From Pseudomonas putida (GTDB taxonomy: Bacteria; Pseudomonadota; Gammaproteobacteria; Pseudomonadales; Pseudomonadaceae), in contig NZ_CP018846.1 in the NCBI RefSeq assembly GCF_002025705.1, positions 2,285,501 to 2,349,500 on the forward strand: 64,000 nucleotides of DNA, given 5' to 3'. The position numbers and the translations under genes are program-made. Shown here one piece after another: positions 8,431 through 17,421 of the stretch. Numbering within the stretch: position 1 is the stretch's first letter; the number at the start of each line of letters is the position of its first letter. The notes under the pieces are model-generated. The model saw nothing but the letters and a program-made list of their open reading frames with translations, had not been told where the DNA came from and made no database searches.

Positions 8431-9983
8431 TGTGCGGCCCCCTGAGCGGCGGTTTGCAGATTGCCGGGCGTGTCGGCCCAGGCGAAGTGGTAGACCTGCG
8501 CTGGTGCGGCTGGCTGGCATTGGCCGTTATCGGCATCGGCACCGACCACGTACCACTCGGCGCGCGAGGTATCGCCCAGCCGGTGAGCCTTGTCGGCGTT
8601 GAAGCAACGGCCCAGTTCCGTTGCCGGAATCAAGGCGAAGGCTGCGGGGTTATGGCGTAACCAGTACACCGCCGTTTCGGGCTTGGACTGGTTGGCGAAG
8701 CCGAAATGGACGATAGGCTGACGGGCGAACAGCCAGTGCCCTTCGCGCCAGTTGACCAGCACCAGTTCGGCGCCACCGGTGGCGCGTGCGGCGTCGCTCA
8801 TCAAGGTTTCGTGAGGGTTGCGGCCTTCCTTGATGGGCTCGACAAAGCCGCGTGCGAACCACAGGCAGAACCAGGCCAGGGCGATGGCGGTGAACGCCTT
8901 GCGCCAGCCGGGGCGGCGCTGCAGCCAGCGTTTGAGCAGCCAAGGCACCAGCGGGGCGATGGCCAGCACCAGGCCGGGCAGGGCCGGGAAGATGTAGAGC
9001 TTGCGCTTGCCGCTGCTCAGGCTGAAGAACAGCAGCACCAGGGCGACCCAGCCAAGCAGCAACAGGAAACGCCCATCGCGTTTTTGCAGCTGTCGGCGCC
9101 AGGCCGGCACCAGCCACGGCAAGGCCAGGATCAGTGGCAGCCAGTACTGCGGGATGACCTTGACGAAGAAGTACCAGAAAGGCTCGCGATGGTCCCAGGC
9201 ATTGGCATAACGGTTGGCAGTCTGGCGCAGGAGAATTTCCTTCAAGTAGGCCAGCTCTGCCGCACCACCGCCGTGGGCGATCGATACCAGCAGCGGCAGC
9301 AGCCACACCGCGCAGCCGGCCAGCAGCCAGACGAAACCCAGGCTCCAGCGCCAACCCTGGCCGGGATACGCCACCACGCCGCGCCAGCCTTTGCGCACGG
9401 CCCAGGCATAGGGCAGCAGCATCAGTGCCGGAACAAAGCCCACGCCCTTGCTGATGATGCCCAGGCCCATGGCTGCGCAGGCCAGGTAAAACCAGCCCCA
9501 GGCGGGCCCGAGCAACAGGTGGCGGACCATGCCGTAAAGGCCCAGCGCCACCCACAGGCACAGGAAGCTGTCGATCTGCCCGGTACGCAGGATGCTGTAG
9601 CTCTGGTAGGTCGCCAGGAACAGCAGCGCGGCAATCACGCCGATACGCCGGGTCCACAGGCGCCGACCCAGGTCATGCAGCACCAGGGTGATGGTCGCCG
9701 CCGACATCAGCCCCGGCAGGTACAGGGCGACTTTTGGCGAACCGGTCAGGTAACTGAACAGGGCCACGGTCCACATGAACAGCGGTGGTTTGTCGCCGTA
9801 GATTTCCGCAGCGCGATGGGGGATGAACCAGTTGCCGCTCTGGAGCATTTCCAGGGCCACGCCGAGGAAGCGTTCCTCATCGACGTTCATCGGCTGGCGC
9901 CAGCCGATACCGGCGCCTACAAGCAGCACGGCGAGTACAACCAGGGCCAGGCGTTCGGCCCCGAGCGTCTTGAACCTTGGCAA
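8427..9983 (-). CDS. ArnT-like lipid-linked sugar transferase (GT83/PMT family)
   Basis: A 518-residue integral membrane protein with about a dozen hydrophobic segments and a soluble C-terminal tail. The first periplasmic loop carries the acidic motif NVDEERF (Asp35-Glu36), in the position of the catalytic acidic residues of ArnT and protein mannosyltransferases; GDKPPLFMW follows, as in ArnT. Such enzymes move a sugar from a polyprenyl phosphate to lipid A or another acceptor at the outer face of the inner membrane. With ugd, an epimerase and a polyprenyl-phosphate-type glycosyltransferase in the same operon, and no arnA/arnB/arnD, the donor is more likely a uronic acid than aminoarabinose (inference). 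It starts three bases after the upstream stop. Confidence 0.87.
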   Translation of the reverse strand: MPRFKTLGAERLALVVLAVLLVGAGIGWRQPMNVDEERFLGVALEMLQSGNWFIPHRAAEIYGDKPPLFMWTVALFSYLTGSPKVALYLPGLMSAATITLVLHDLGRRLWTRRIGVIAALLFLATYQSYSILRTGQIDSFLCLWVALGLYGMVRHLLLGPAWGWFYLACAAMGLGIISKGVGFVPALMLLPYAWAVRKGWRGVVAYPGQGWRWSLGFVWLLAGCAVWLLPLLVSIAHGGGAAELAYLKEILLRQTANRYANAWDHREPFWYFFVKVIPQYWLPLILALPWLVPAWRRQLQKRDGRFLLLLGWVALVLLFFSLSSGKRKLYIFPALPGLVLAIAPLVPWLLKRWLQRRPGWRKAFTAIALAWFCLWFARGFVEPIKEGRNPHETLMSDAARATGGAELVLVNWREGHWLFARQPIVHFGFANQSKPETAVYWLRHNPAAFALIPATELGRCFNADKAHRLGDTSRAEWYVVGADADNGQCQPAAPAQVYHFAWADTPGNLQTAAQGAAQ

Positions 9984-9986
9984 GGG

Positions 9987-10259
9987 CTATTCCTTCTGCT
10001 CTTTGTGGCGGGCAATCAGTTGCAGGTTGCGCAGGTACACCACCAGGCCGAACGACTGGCCGATGATGAATACCGGGTCTTCACGGTAGATGGCGTAGAT
10101 CAGCAGCAGGGCGCTGCCGAGCATGCTCAGGTACCAGAAGCCCACCGGGATCACGCTGCGTTTCTTGAATTCGCTGTACAGCCACTGCAGGACGAAGCGG
10201 CCGGTGAACACGACCTGACCGGCGAAGCCGACGATCAGCCAGAGGGTTTCGCGGGTCAT
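9987..10259 (-). CDS. Lipid-A-disaccharide-synthase N-terminal-domain (LABN) small membrane protein
   Basis: A 90-residue protein with about three membrane segments, matching the stand-alone LABN family: WLIVGFAGQVVFTGRFVLQW, then SVIPVGFWYLSMLGSALLL, then a C-terminal segment ending LRNLQLIARHK. Such proteins recur beside GT2 and ArnT-like genes and may help flip or present the polyprenyl-linked sugar; this is inference. The ATG at 10259 overlaps the GT2 stop (ATGA), which excludes the longer upstream start. Confidence 0.85.
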   Translation of the reverse strand: MTRETLWLIVGFAGQVVFTGRFVLQWLYSEFKKRSVIPVGFWYLSMLGSALLLIYAIYREDPVFIIGQSFGLVVYLRNLQLIARHKEQKE

Positions 10260-10999
10260 CCTTCGAGCTCCTTTGGTTGGCTGTCGAGGCGCGTGCGGCG
10301 GATCAGCCACCAGACCCCGACCAGGTCGAGAATGCCGACCAGGGCACGGTCGAGGTTGCCGTACTTGGACACCCCGGCATGGCGTGGGCGGTGGTTGACC
10401 GGGTGCACCAGCATGCGGCCCTTGTGGCGCAGGATCAGCGCCGGGATGAAGCGGTGCATGTGGTCGAAGTAGGGCAGGCGCAGGAAGGCGTCACGCTCGA
10501 TCAGCTTCAGGCCGCAGCCGGTGTCTGGCGTGGCGTCCTTGAGCAGGCGGCTGCGCAGGCCGTTGGCAAAGCGCGAGGCCCAGCGTTTGCTGGCGGTATC
10601 GCGGCGGTTGACGCGGTGCCCGGCCACCAGCTTGATGCCGCCGCCCAGATCTTCGCTGCCGCGCACCAGGGCGAGCATGCCGGGGATGTCGGCCGGGTCG
10701 TTCTGCCCGTCGCCGTCCAGGGTGGCCAGCCAGCGCCCGCGAGCAGCCTGGGCGGCGTGCCAGATCGAGGTGCTCTGGCCCAGCGAGCGGTCGTGGCGCA
10801 GGATGCGCAATTGCGTGAAGCCTTGCTGTTTCAACTGCTGCAGCACGTTCAGGGTCTGGTCGCTGCTGCCATCGTCGACCACCAGCACTTCGTAATGTTC
10901 GTTGGCCAGCGCCGTGCGGATTTCCGCCAGCAATGCCGGCAGGTTGTCGACCTCATTCTTGGCGGGGATCAGTACCGAGAGGTCAAGTGGATCAGTCAT
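10256..10999 (-). CDS. GT2 family glycosyltransferase (dolichol/undecaprenyl-phosphate sugar synthase type)
   Basis: A 247-residue GT-A glycosyltransferase. It shows LSVLIPAKNEVDNLP at the N terminus, the nucleotide-sugar motif VVDDGSSDQT, the metal-binding DGDGQNDP and the DTGCGLKL segment. A hydrophobic stretch (VGILDLVGVWWLI) near the C terminus may anchor it to the membrane. DPM1-like enzymes of this kind load a sugar from a nucleotide donor onto a polyprenyl phosphate. The predicted donor, from the two upstream genes, is UDP-galacturonate or UDP-glucuronate. The ATG at 10999 follows AGGAAG; an in-frame ATG 39 bases upstream is possible. Confidence 0.87.
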   Translation of the reverse strand: MTDPLDLSVLIPAKNEVDNLPALLAEIRTALANEHYEVLVVDDGSSDQTLNVLQQLKQQGFTQLRILRHDRSLGQSTSIWHAAQAARGRWLATLDGDGQNDPADIPGMLALVRGSEDLGGGIKLVAGHRVNRRDTASKRWASRFANGLRSRLLKDATPDTGCGLKLIERDAFLRLPYFDHMHRFIPALILRHKGRMLVHPVNHRPRHAGVSKYGNLDRALVGILDLVGVWWLIRRTRLDSQPKELEG

Positions 11000-11034
11000 T
11001 GAGGCTTCCTGTGTTCTTGTAATGATGGCGTGGT

Positions 11035-12009
11035 TCAAACCCGGTAGAAGTCCCGGTACCAGCCGACGAATGCGGCAACGCCGTGCTCCAGCGGGGTGCT
11101 CGGCGAAAAATCGATCCAGCGCGTCAGTGAGTCGACATCCGCCCAGGTTTCCAGCACGTCACCTGCCTGCAAGGGCAGGTACTCGCGCCGGGCCTTGATG
11201 CCCAGCGTGTTCTCCAGGCACTCGACGAACTCCAGCAGCCGCACGGGCTGGCCGCGGCCGATGTTGAACAGCTGGCAGGGTGCTTGCCCGGCGCGGGGCT
11301 GCGGGGGCTTCAGGCGCAGGCGCAGGACGCTTTCGACGATGTCGTCGACATAGGTGAAGTCACGTGCCATCTGGCCATGGTTGTAGATCTCGATCGGCTG
11401 GCCCGCGAGCATCGCCCGGGTGAACTTGAACAGCGCCATGTCGGGGCGGCCCCACGGGCCGTAGACGGTGAAGAAGCGCAGGCCGGTGACTGGCAACTGG
11501 TACAGGTGCGCGTAGCTGTGCGCCATCAGCTCGTTGGCGCGCTTGCTTGCGGCATACAGCGAAATCGGCTGCTCGACCGGGTCGTCGATGCTGAATGGCT
11601 GCTTGCTGTTGGCGCCGTACACCGAGCTGCTGGAGGCATAGACCAGGTGACGCGGCGGGTGCTGGCGGCAGGCTTCGAGCAGGTTGAGAAAACCGGTCAG
11701 GTTGGAGTGCCCGTAGACACTGGGGTTGTCCAGCGAGTAGCGCACACCGGCCTGCGCCGCCAGGTGGATCACTTCGCTGAACGGCTGCCCGGCGAACAGC
11801 TGCTGCAGGTCGGCCGCATTGGCGATGTCGACCGTCTGGAAGCGGAAGTTAGGGTAGGCGAGCAACTGTTGCAGGCGTGCCAGTTTGAGTTCGACGCTGT
11901 AGTAGGCATTGAGGTTGTCGATGCCGACCACCTCGACGCCTGCTTCGCACAAACGGCGCGCCAGGTGAAAACCGATGAATCCGGCTGCGCCGGTGATCAG
12001 TACGGGCAT
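11035..12009 (-). CDS. NAD-dependent epimerase, probable UDP-glucuronate 4-epimerase
   Basis: A 324-residue extended short-chain dehydrogenase. It has the NAD-binding TGAAGFIGFHLA at the N terminus, a catalytic Ser in YASSSSVYG and YAASKRANE supplying the catalytic Tyr and Lys. IDNLNAYYSVELKLARL and GPWGRPDMALFKF are typical of UDP-glucuronate 4-epimerases. The substrate would be UDP-glucuronate from the ugd product, with which it overlaps by 13 bases. A GalE-like UDP-glucose 4-epimerase activity is a less likely alternative. Confidence 0.87.
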   Translation of the reverse strand: MPVLITGAAGFIGFHLARRLCEAGVEVVGIDNLNAYYSVELKLARLQQLLAYPNFRFQTVDIANAADLQQLFAGQPFSEVIHLAAQAGVRYSLDNPSVYGHSNLTGFLNLLEACRQHPPRHLVYASSSSVYGANSKQPFSIDDPVEQPISLYAASKRANELMAHSYAHLYQLPVTGLRFFTVYGPWGRPDMALFKFTRAMLAGQPIEIYNHGQMARDFTYVDDIVESVLRLRLKPPQPRAGQAPCQLFNIGRGQPVRLLEFVECLENTLGIKARREYLPLQAGDVLETWADVDSLTRWIDFSPSTPLEHGVAAFVGWYRDFYRV

Positions 12010-13334
12010 GGCTGTTTCACCTGGCCACGGCCGATGCCGTAGTACGTGAGGCCGGCGGCGGCCATGTGCTCGGGCTCGAACAGGTTGCGACCGTCGAACA
12101 CCACGCGGTCAGCCAGCTGCTGCGGGACCTTGTCCAGGTTCAGCACCCGGTAGTCTTGCCACTCGGTGACGATCACCAGGGCATCGGCGCCTTCCAGCGC
12201 ATCGTCCTTGCAGGGCACCAGCGTCAGGTCGGGGCGCTGGCCGTAGTGCCGCTGAATTTCCTCCATGGCCTGCGGGTCGTGGGCCTGGACGCTGGCGCCG
12301 GCGGCCCACAGCGCTTCGAGCAACACCAGGCTGGAGGCTTCGCGAATGTCATCGGTGTTGGGTTTGAACGATAGTCCCCACAAGGCGAAGACCTTGCCGT
12401 GCAGCCCGCCTGGGTAGTGGCGCTGGATCTTGCTGAACAGGCGGCTCTTCTGCCGCTGGTTGACCGCCTCTACTGCACTTAGCAGCTGCGGGTCGAAGCC
12501 TTCGGCCTCGGCACTTTTGCGCAGCGCCTGCAGATCCTTGGGGAAGCACGAACCACCGAAACCGCAGCCGGGGTAGATGAAATCATAGCCGATGCGCGGG
12601 TCCGAGCCGATGCCACGACGGACCATTTCAATGTCGGCACCCAGGAGCTCGGCCAGGTTGGCCATTTCGTTGATGAAGGAAATCTTGGTCGCCAGCATGC
12701 AGTTGGCGGCGTACTTGGTCAGCTCGGCGCTGCGTGCATCCATGACCATGAGCTTTTCGCGGTTGCGGCTGAATGGCTGGTACAGCTCGCGCAGCAGCTC
12801 GACCTCGGCGGGTGCGGCACCGCCAATGACGATGCGGTCCGGGCGCATGCAATCATCCACCGCAGAGCCTTCCTTGAGAAATTCGGGGTTGCTGATGACC
12901 TGGTAGCGTTCGCCATCGGCCACGGCCTGGCCGATGCGCGTCTTGATGCGGTCTACCGTGCCGACCGGCGAGGTGGATTTGTTGACGATGACCTTGGGGC
13001 CATCGGCATGTTGGAGGATGCTGTCGACCACGGCGAACACATGGCGCATGTCGGCACTGCCATCGGCCTGGGGCGGGGTGCCGACGGCGATGAATTGCAA
13101 TTTTGCATGTTGCACCGCTTCACGGGCGTCGGTGGTGAAACGCAGGCGACCGCAAGCCAGGCTCTTCTCCAGCAGCGGCGCAAGGCCAGGCTCGAAGATC
13201 GGGCAATGCCCCTTGCTTAGGGTTGCAACCCGTTCGGCATTGATATCCATGCACAACACCGAATGCCCCACCTGGGCCAGGCAGACTGCCTGAGTCAGGC
13301 CGACATAGCCGGTACCAAAAACCGTAACCTTCAT
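11997..13334 (-). CDS. ugd: UDP-glucose 6-dehydrogenase
   Basis: A 445-residue cytoplasmic enzyme that oxidises UDP-glucose to UDP-glucuronate with two NAD+. It shows the FGTGYVGL nucleotide-binding motif at residue 5, NPEFLKEGSA, and the catalytic cysteine in GCGFGGSCFPKDL at about residue 260. Length is normal. It is the first gene of the six-gene operon running left to about 7.5 kb, so its upstream region (13335-13922) should hold the operon promoter. Confidence 0.96.
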   Translation of the reverse strand: MKVTVFGTGYVGLTQAVCLAQVGHSVLCMDINAERVATLSKGHCPIFEPGLAPLLEKSLACGRLRFTTDAREAVQHAKLQFIAVGTPPQADGSADMRHVFAVVDSILQHADGPKVIVNKSTSPVGTVDRIKTRIGQAVADGERYQVISNPEFLKEGSAVDDCMRPDRIVIGGAAPAEVELLRELYQPFSRNREKLMVMDARSAELTKYAANCMLATKISFINEMANLAELLGADIEMVRRGIGSDPRIGYDFIYPGCGFGGSCFPKDLQALRKSAEAEGFDPQLLSAVEAVNQRQKSRLFSKIQRHYPGGLHGKVFALWGLSFKPNTDDIREASSLVLLEALWAAGASVQAHDPQAMEEIQRHYGQRPDLTLVPCKDDALEGADALVIVTEWQDYRVLNLDKVPQQLADRVVFDGRNLFEPEHMAAAGLTYYGIGRGQVKQPCPY

Positions 13335-13922
13335 TCAACAGCTCCATGGTGTGAACCTGTAGGCGGTAGCCCTGCATGCAGGGGCTTGGGATTCGGCCGG
13401 ACAGATCCTTGGCGAAAAAGCTGAAAAAAAATGTCACATTCTTGTTTAATTTTTGTTACCTGAGCCCGCCGGCCGAAGCTGCTCGGTCTGGCGACTTCTC
13501 GCGCACACGTTTGTTTCTGGAAATAAAGGGCGTACAGCTGTCATCAGCGCGCAAAAGCGCAACTGGCGAGGCCTGGTATTAGCGGGGGGAAATCAGCACA
13601 TAAAACGTGCACGCGCCCCAATCAGGGGGAAGGCACAAATCGAGAGCTTAGACAGCCATTTATGAAGTGCCAGAAAGACGGGTGCTTTCTTAGGAATAAG
13701 TTGAAGTAAGAGGTGACAGTTGTATGACAGTAACTGTCGAGAAATTGCTTTAGATGTGGTTGATTCTATTTCCTGTTTGTCAGCCGCGCACGGCATTGTC
13801 CACCGTTTGCGTCGAGGGACTAAACTTAATTCCGATACATACCCATTCATCCCGCTGACCACCGCTCCCCTTGAACCGGATTTCCTCGTCGACGGTGGCC
13901 TTCTTGCAGAGGAGGGCAGGTC
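13335..13922. other. 588-base intergenic region, divergent promoters
   Basis: This AT-richer stretch separates the ugd operon (minus) from the methyltransferase gene (plus) and must hold both promoters. I see no convincing small gene. Noted structures are an A/T-rich run at 13425-13458 near the ugd end and an inverted repeat GACAGTT (13715-13721) with AACTGTC (13732-13738), a candidate operator. No REP element is present. Confidence 0.5.
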
Positions 13923-14969
13923 ATGGACGAGGCAAGGCTTCACGAATTCATGGGTAAGCTGGTTGGAGACATGGGCGCTGCGGCGACCCTGGCCAATGTG
14001 ATCCTCGGCGATGAGCTCGGGCTGTATCGGGCCATGGCAGACAGCCAGCCGACCAGCCCCGAGGCACTGGCGGCGAAGACCGGATGCCACCCACGGCTGG
14101 TGCGTGAATGGCTCAACGCCCAGGCAGCGTCTGGCTACATGGTGCATGACAAGGGCACCTTCGTCCTTCCAGAGGAACAGGCCATGGCCCTGGCGCTGGA
14201 AGACTCGCCGGCCTACATGGCCGGTGGCGCGGCGGTCATCGCGGCGCTGTTCCATGACAAGGACAAGCTGGTGGCGGCCATGCGCGGCGACGGCGGGCTG
14301 GCCTGGGGTGACCACCATCCGTGCATGTTCAGTGGCACCGAGCGCTTCTTCCGGCCCGGTTACCGCACCTTTCTGGTCGCGGAATGGCTGCCGGCGCTGG
14401 AGGGTGTGGTAGCCAAGCTGCAGGCCGGGGCCAAGGTGGCGGATGTCGGTTGTGGCCATGGCGCCTCGACCCTGGTGCTGGCGCAGGCGTTTCCAGCTTC
14501 TACCTTCACAGGCTATGACTACCACGCACCGTCCATTGCCACGGCCAACGAGCGTGCGCGCGAAGCGGGGCTTGCGGGGCGCGTGAGCTTCCAGCAGGCA
14601 TCGGCCAAGGATTACCCGGGGCATGACCACGACCTGGTGTGCTTCTTCGATTGCCTGCATGACATGGGCGACCCCGTGGGCGCGGCGAAGCATGCCTACC
14701 GGGCGCTGAAGGCGGACGGCACGGTGATGCTGGTGGAACCCTATGCCGAGGATTCGCTGGAGGGCAACCTGACGCCGGTCGGGCGCTTGTTCTATGCGGC
14801 GTCGACGTTCATCTGCACGCCGAATTCGTTGTCCCAGGAAGTGGGGCTGGGGTTGGGGGCCCAGGCCGGGGAGGCGCGGTTGCGGGCGGTGTTCGAGGAG
14901 GCGGGGTTCACACAGTTCCGGCGGGCGACGCAGACGCCGTTCAACTTGATCCTGGAGGCCCGTAAATAG
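13923..14969 (+). CDS. Class I SAM-dependent methyltransferase with N-terminal winged helix
   Basis: A 348-residue protein. Residues about 20-90 form a winged-helix dimerisation-type domain (LGLYRAMADSQPTSPEALAAKTG, then LVREWLNAQAASGYM). Residues about 165-290 form a Rossmann methyltransferase with the SAM-binding motif VADVGCGHGAST, an acidic residue in FTGYDYHAPSI, and FFDCLHDMGDPVGAAKHAYRALKADGTVMLVEP. This is the layout of small-molecule O- and C-methyltransferases and of methyltransferases once annotated as regulators. GAGGAGGGCAGGTC precedes the ATG. It stands alone, and the substrate is unknown. Confidence 0.85.
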   Translation: MDEARLHEFMGKLVGDMGAAATLANVILGDELGLYRAMADSQPTSPEALAAKTGCHPRLVREWLNAQAASGYMVHDKGTFVLPEEQAMALALEDSPAYMAGGAAVIAALFHDKDKLVAAMRGDGGLAWGDHHPCMFSGTERFFRPGYRTFLVAEWLPALEGVVAKLQAGAKVADVGCGHGASTLVLAQAFPASTFTGYDYHAPSIATANERAREAGLAGRVSFQQASAKDYPGHDHDLVCFFDCLHDMGDPVGAAKHAYRALKADGTVMLVEPYAEDSLEGNLTPVGRLFYAASTFICTPNSLSQEVGLGLGAQAGEARLRAVFEEAGFTQFRRATQTPFNLILEARK

Positions 14970-15001
14970 GTGACAACCGCCGCGAAGGGGCCGGGCCTGG
15001 A

Positions 15002-15040
15002 AAAACAGAAGGGGCGCCATGTTGGCGCCCCTTCTGTTTT
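15002..15040. terminator. Bidirectional rho-independent terminator
   Basis: A perfect inverted repeat has 18-base arms (15002-15019 and 15023-15040), a three-base loop, a GC-rich inner stem and T-rich ends on both strands. It separates the convergent methyltransferase and carboxynorspermidine synthase genes. Confidence 0.93.
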
Positions 15041-15045
15041 ACTGC

Positions 15046-16290
15046 TTAGGCTTCAGCGTCCCAGGGACGATCGCCATTTTCATCTTTCACGCGGGTCGGC
15101 AGACCCATCACGTCCAGCGCCTTGAGGAACGGCTCGGCAGGCAGCTCCTCGACGTTGACCATGCGCTTGGCATCCCACTCGCCACGGGCGACCAGCAAGG
15201 CCGCAGCCACTGGCGGTACACCGGCGGTGTAGGAAATGCCCTGGCTGTCGGTCTCGGCGTAGGCTTCTTCGTGGTCGGCCACGTTGTAGATGAACACTTC
15301 GCGCGGCTTACCGTCCTTGGTGCCCTTGACCAGGTCACCGATGCAGGTCTTGCCGGTGTAGCCCGGGGCTAGCGAGGCCGGGTCAGGCAGCACGGCCTTG
15401 ACCACTTTCAGCGGCACCACTTCCAGACCTTCGGCAGTCTTCACCGGTTGCTCCGAGAGCAGGCCGAGGTTCTTCAGCACGGTGAACACATTGATGTAGT
15501 GCTCGCCGAAGCTCATCCAGAAACGCACGTTCGGCACATTGAGGTTCTTCGAGATCGAATGAACTTCGTCGTGGCCGGTCAGGTACAGGTTCTGCGAACC
15601 TACTACCGGCAGGTCGTCGGTACGCTTGACTTCGAACATGGTGTTGCTGGTCCACTGGCTGTTCTGCCAGCTCCACACTTGCCCGGTAAACTCACGGAAG
15701 TTGATTTCCGGGTCGAAGTTGGTAGCAAAGTACTTGCCATGGGAACCGGCATTGACGTCGAGAATATCGATCGAATCAATGCTGTCGAAGTACTGCTGCT
15801 GCGCAAGTTTTGCGTAGCTGTTCACCACACCCGGGTCGAAACCGACGCCGAGAATGGCGGTAATGTTCTTTTGTTGGCACTCTTCGAGGTGTTTCCACTC
15901 GTAGTTGCCGTACCACGGCGGGGTCTCGCAGATCTTGCCCGGCTCTTCGTGGATGGCGGTGTCCAGATAGGCGACACCGGTATCGATGCAGGCACGCAGC
16001 ACCGACATGTTGAGGAAGGCGGAACCGACGTTGATCACGATCTGCGATTCGGTCTCGCGGATCAGTGCCTTGGTCGCCTCGACATCGAGGGCATTGAGCG
16101 AGAAGGCCTGGATGTCGGCGGGTACCTTGAGGCTACCCTTGGCCTTGACGCTGTCGATGATGGCCTGGCATTTGGAGATGTTCCGTGACGCGATAGCGAT
16201 ACGACCCAGTTCGTCGTTATGCTGCGCGCACTTGTGGGCCACCACCTTGGCGACACCTCCTGCACCAATGATAAGAACGTTCTTCTTCAA
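15046..16290 (-). CDS. Saccharopine-dehydrogenase-family protein, carboxynorspermidine synthase (CANSDH)
   Basis: A 414-residue NAD(P)-dependent enzyme beginning MKKNVLIIGAGGVAKVVAHKCA. It is similar to carboxy(nor)spermidine dehydrogenase, which condenses aspartate semialdehyde with putrescine or diaminopropane and reduces the product. LDTAIHEEPG and GVGFDPGVVNSYAKLAQ are saccharopine-dehydrogenase-type segments. It follows nspC by 33 bases in one transcript, which supports the polyamine assignment over lysine metabolism. Confidence 0.9.
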   Translation of the reverse strand: MKKNVLIIGAGGVAKVVAHKCAQHNDELGRIAIASRNISKCQAIIDSVKAKGSLKVPADIQAFSLNALDVEATKALIRETESQIVINVGSAFLNMSVLRACIDTGVAYLDTAIHEEPGKICETPPWYGNYEWKHLEECQQKNITAILGVGFDPGVVNSYAKLAQQQYFDSIDSIDILDVNAGSHGKYFATNFDPEINFREFTGQVWSWQNSQWTSNTMFEVKRTDDLPVVGSQNLYLTGHDEVHSISKNLNVPNVRFWMSFGEHYINVFTVLKNLGLLSEQPVKTAEGLEVVPLKVVKAVLPDPASLAPGYTGKTCIGDLVKGTKDGKPREVFIYNVADHEEAYAETDSQGISYTAGVPPVAAALLVARGEWDAKRMVNVEELPAEPFLKALDVMGLPTRVKDENGDRPWDAEA

Positions 16291-16323
16291 TTTACCTTTT
16301 GCTCCTTACTTGGAAAGCCGGTC

Positions 16324-17421
16324 TTACGACAGGCTGGAAACGTAGTCTTCGAAACCGAAATCGCGGACCACCTCGACGCTGCCGTCGAGCTGCTTGACCA
16401 CGATGGATGGCATCTTCAGACCGTTGAACCAGTTTTTCTTGACCATGGTGTAGCCGGCCGTGTCGATGAACGACAGGCGGTCGCCGATGGCCAGCGGGCG
16501 GTCGAATTGGTATTCGCCGAAGATGTCGCCTGCCAGGCACGACTTGCCGCAGACCATGTAGGTGTGCTCGCCGTCGTTGGGTGCCATCTTGGCGTTGAGG
16601 CGGTAGATCAGCAGGTCGAGCAGGTGCGCTTCGATCGAGCTGTCGACCACGGCCAGGTGCTTGCCGTTGTACAGGGTGTCGAGCACGGTCACTTCCAGCG
16701 AGGCGCTGTTGGTGATGGCGGCTTCGCCTGGCTCCAGGTAGACCTGCACGCCGTACTTCTGCGAGAAGGCTTTCAGGCGCGCGCAGAAGGCGTCCAGCGC
16801 ATAGCCTTCGCCGGTGAAGTGGATGCCGCCACCGAGGCTGACCCACTCGACCTTGTGCAGCAGGTGGCCAAAGCGCTCTTCGATGTGCGACAGCATCTTG
16901 TCGAACAGACCGAAGTCACCGTTCTCGCAGTTGTTGTGGAACATGAAGCCAGAGATCTGCTCGATCACCTGTTCGATCTTTGCCGGGTCCCATTCACCGA
17001 GGCGGCTGAACGGGCGGGCCGGGTCGGCCAGCAGGTAGTCGGAGCTGCTTACCTGTGGGTTGACGCGCAGGCCGCGGACCTTGCCTTCGGACTGTTCGGC
17101 AAAGCGCTGCAGCTGGCCGATCGAGTTGAAGATGATCTTGTCGCAGTTCTCGAGCATTTCCTCGATTTCGTCATCGGCCCAGGCCACGCTGTAGGCGTGG
17201 GTCTCGCCAGCGAACTTCTGGCGGCCGAGCTTGAGCTCGAACAGCGAGGACGAGGTGGTGCCGTCCATGTACTGCTGCATCAGGTCGAACACCGACCAGG
17301 TGGCGAAGCACTTGAGGGCGAGCAGTGCCTTGGCACCGGAGTTTTCACGCACGTAGGCGATCTTCTCCATGTTGCTCAGCAGCTTGGTTTTGTCGATGAG
17401 GTAGTACGGCGTCTTGATCAT
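16324..17421 (-). CDS. nspC: Carboxynorspermidine decarboxylase
   Basis: A 365-residue fold-III PLP decarboxylase that converts carboxy(nor)spermidine to (nor)spermidine. The PLP lysine is K37 in LLALKCFATWSVFD. HNNCENGDFGLF, SLGGGIHFTGEGY and the catalytic cysteine in MVCGKSCLAGDIFGEY match the family, and length is normal. It is first in a two-gene operon with the synthase. The pair provides a route to spermidine that does not need decarboxylated SAM. The promoter lies between 17422 and about 17620. Confidence 0.93.
   Translation of the reverse strand: MIKTPYYLIDKTKLLSNMEKIAYVRENSGAKALLALKCFATWSVFDLMQQYMDGTTSSSLFELKLGRQKFAGETHAYSVAWADDEIEEMLENCDKIIFNSIGQLQRFAEQSEGKVRGLRVNPQVSSSDYLLADPARPFSRLGEWDPAKIEQVIEQISGFMFHNNCENGDFGLFDKMLSHIEERFGHLLHKVEWVSLGGGIHFTGEGYALDAFCARLKAFSQKYGVQVYLEPGEAAITNSASLEVTVLDTLYNGKHLAVVDSSIEAHLLDLLIYRLNAKMAPNDGEHTYMVCGKSCLAGDIFGEYQFDRPLAIGDRLSFIDTAGYTMVKKNWFNGLKMPSIVVKQLDGSVEVVRDFGFEDYVSSLS

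Noticed and set aside
8706..10472. A 588-codon plus-strand frame opposite the ArnT-like gene
   Set aside because: Low-complexity Gln/Ala/His-rich translation typical of an antisense shadow; the minus-strand genes are clear.
13443..13459. Possible PhoP-type box (TGTTTA-N5-TGTTAC) upstream of ugd
   Set aside because: The second half-site has only four of six matches, and it points away from ugd; not strong enough to claim.
13890..13910. Possible sigma-54 promoter (TGGCC...TTGCA)
   Set aside because: The GG-to-GC spacing is three bases too short for a -24/-12 promoter.
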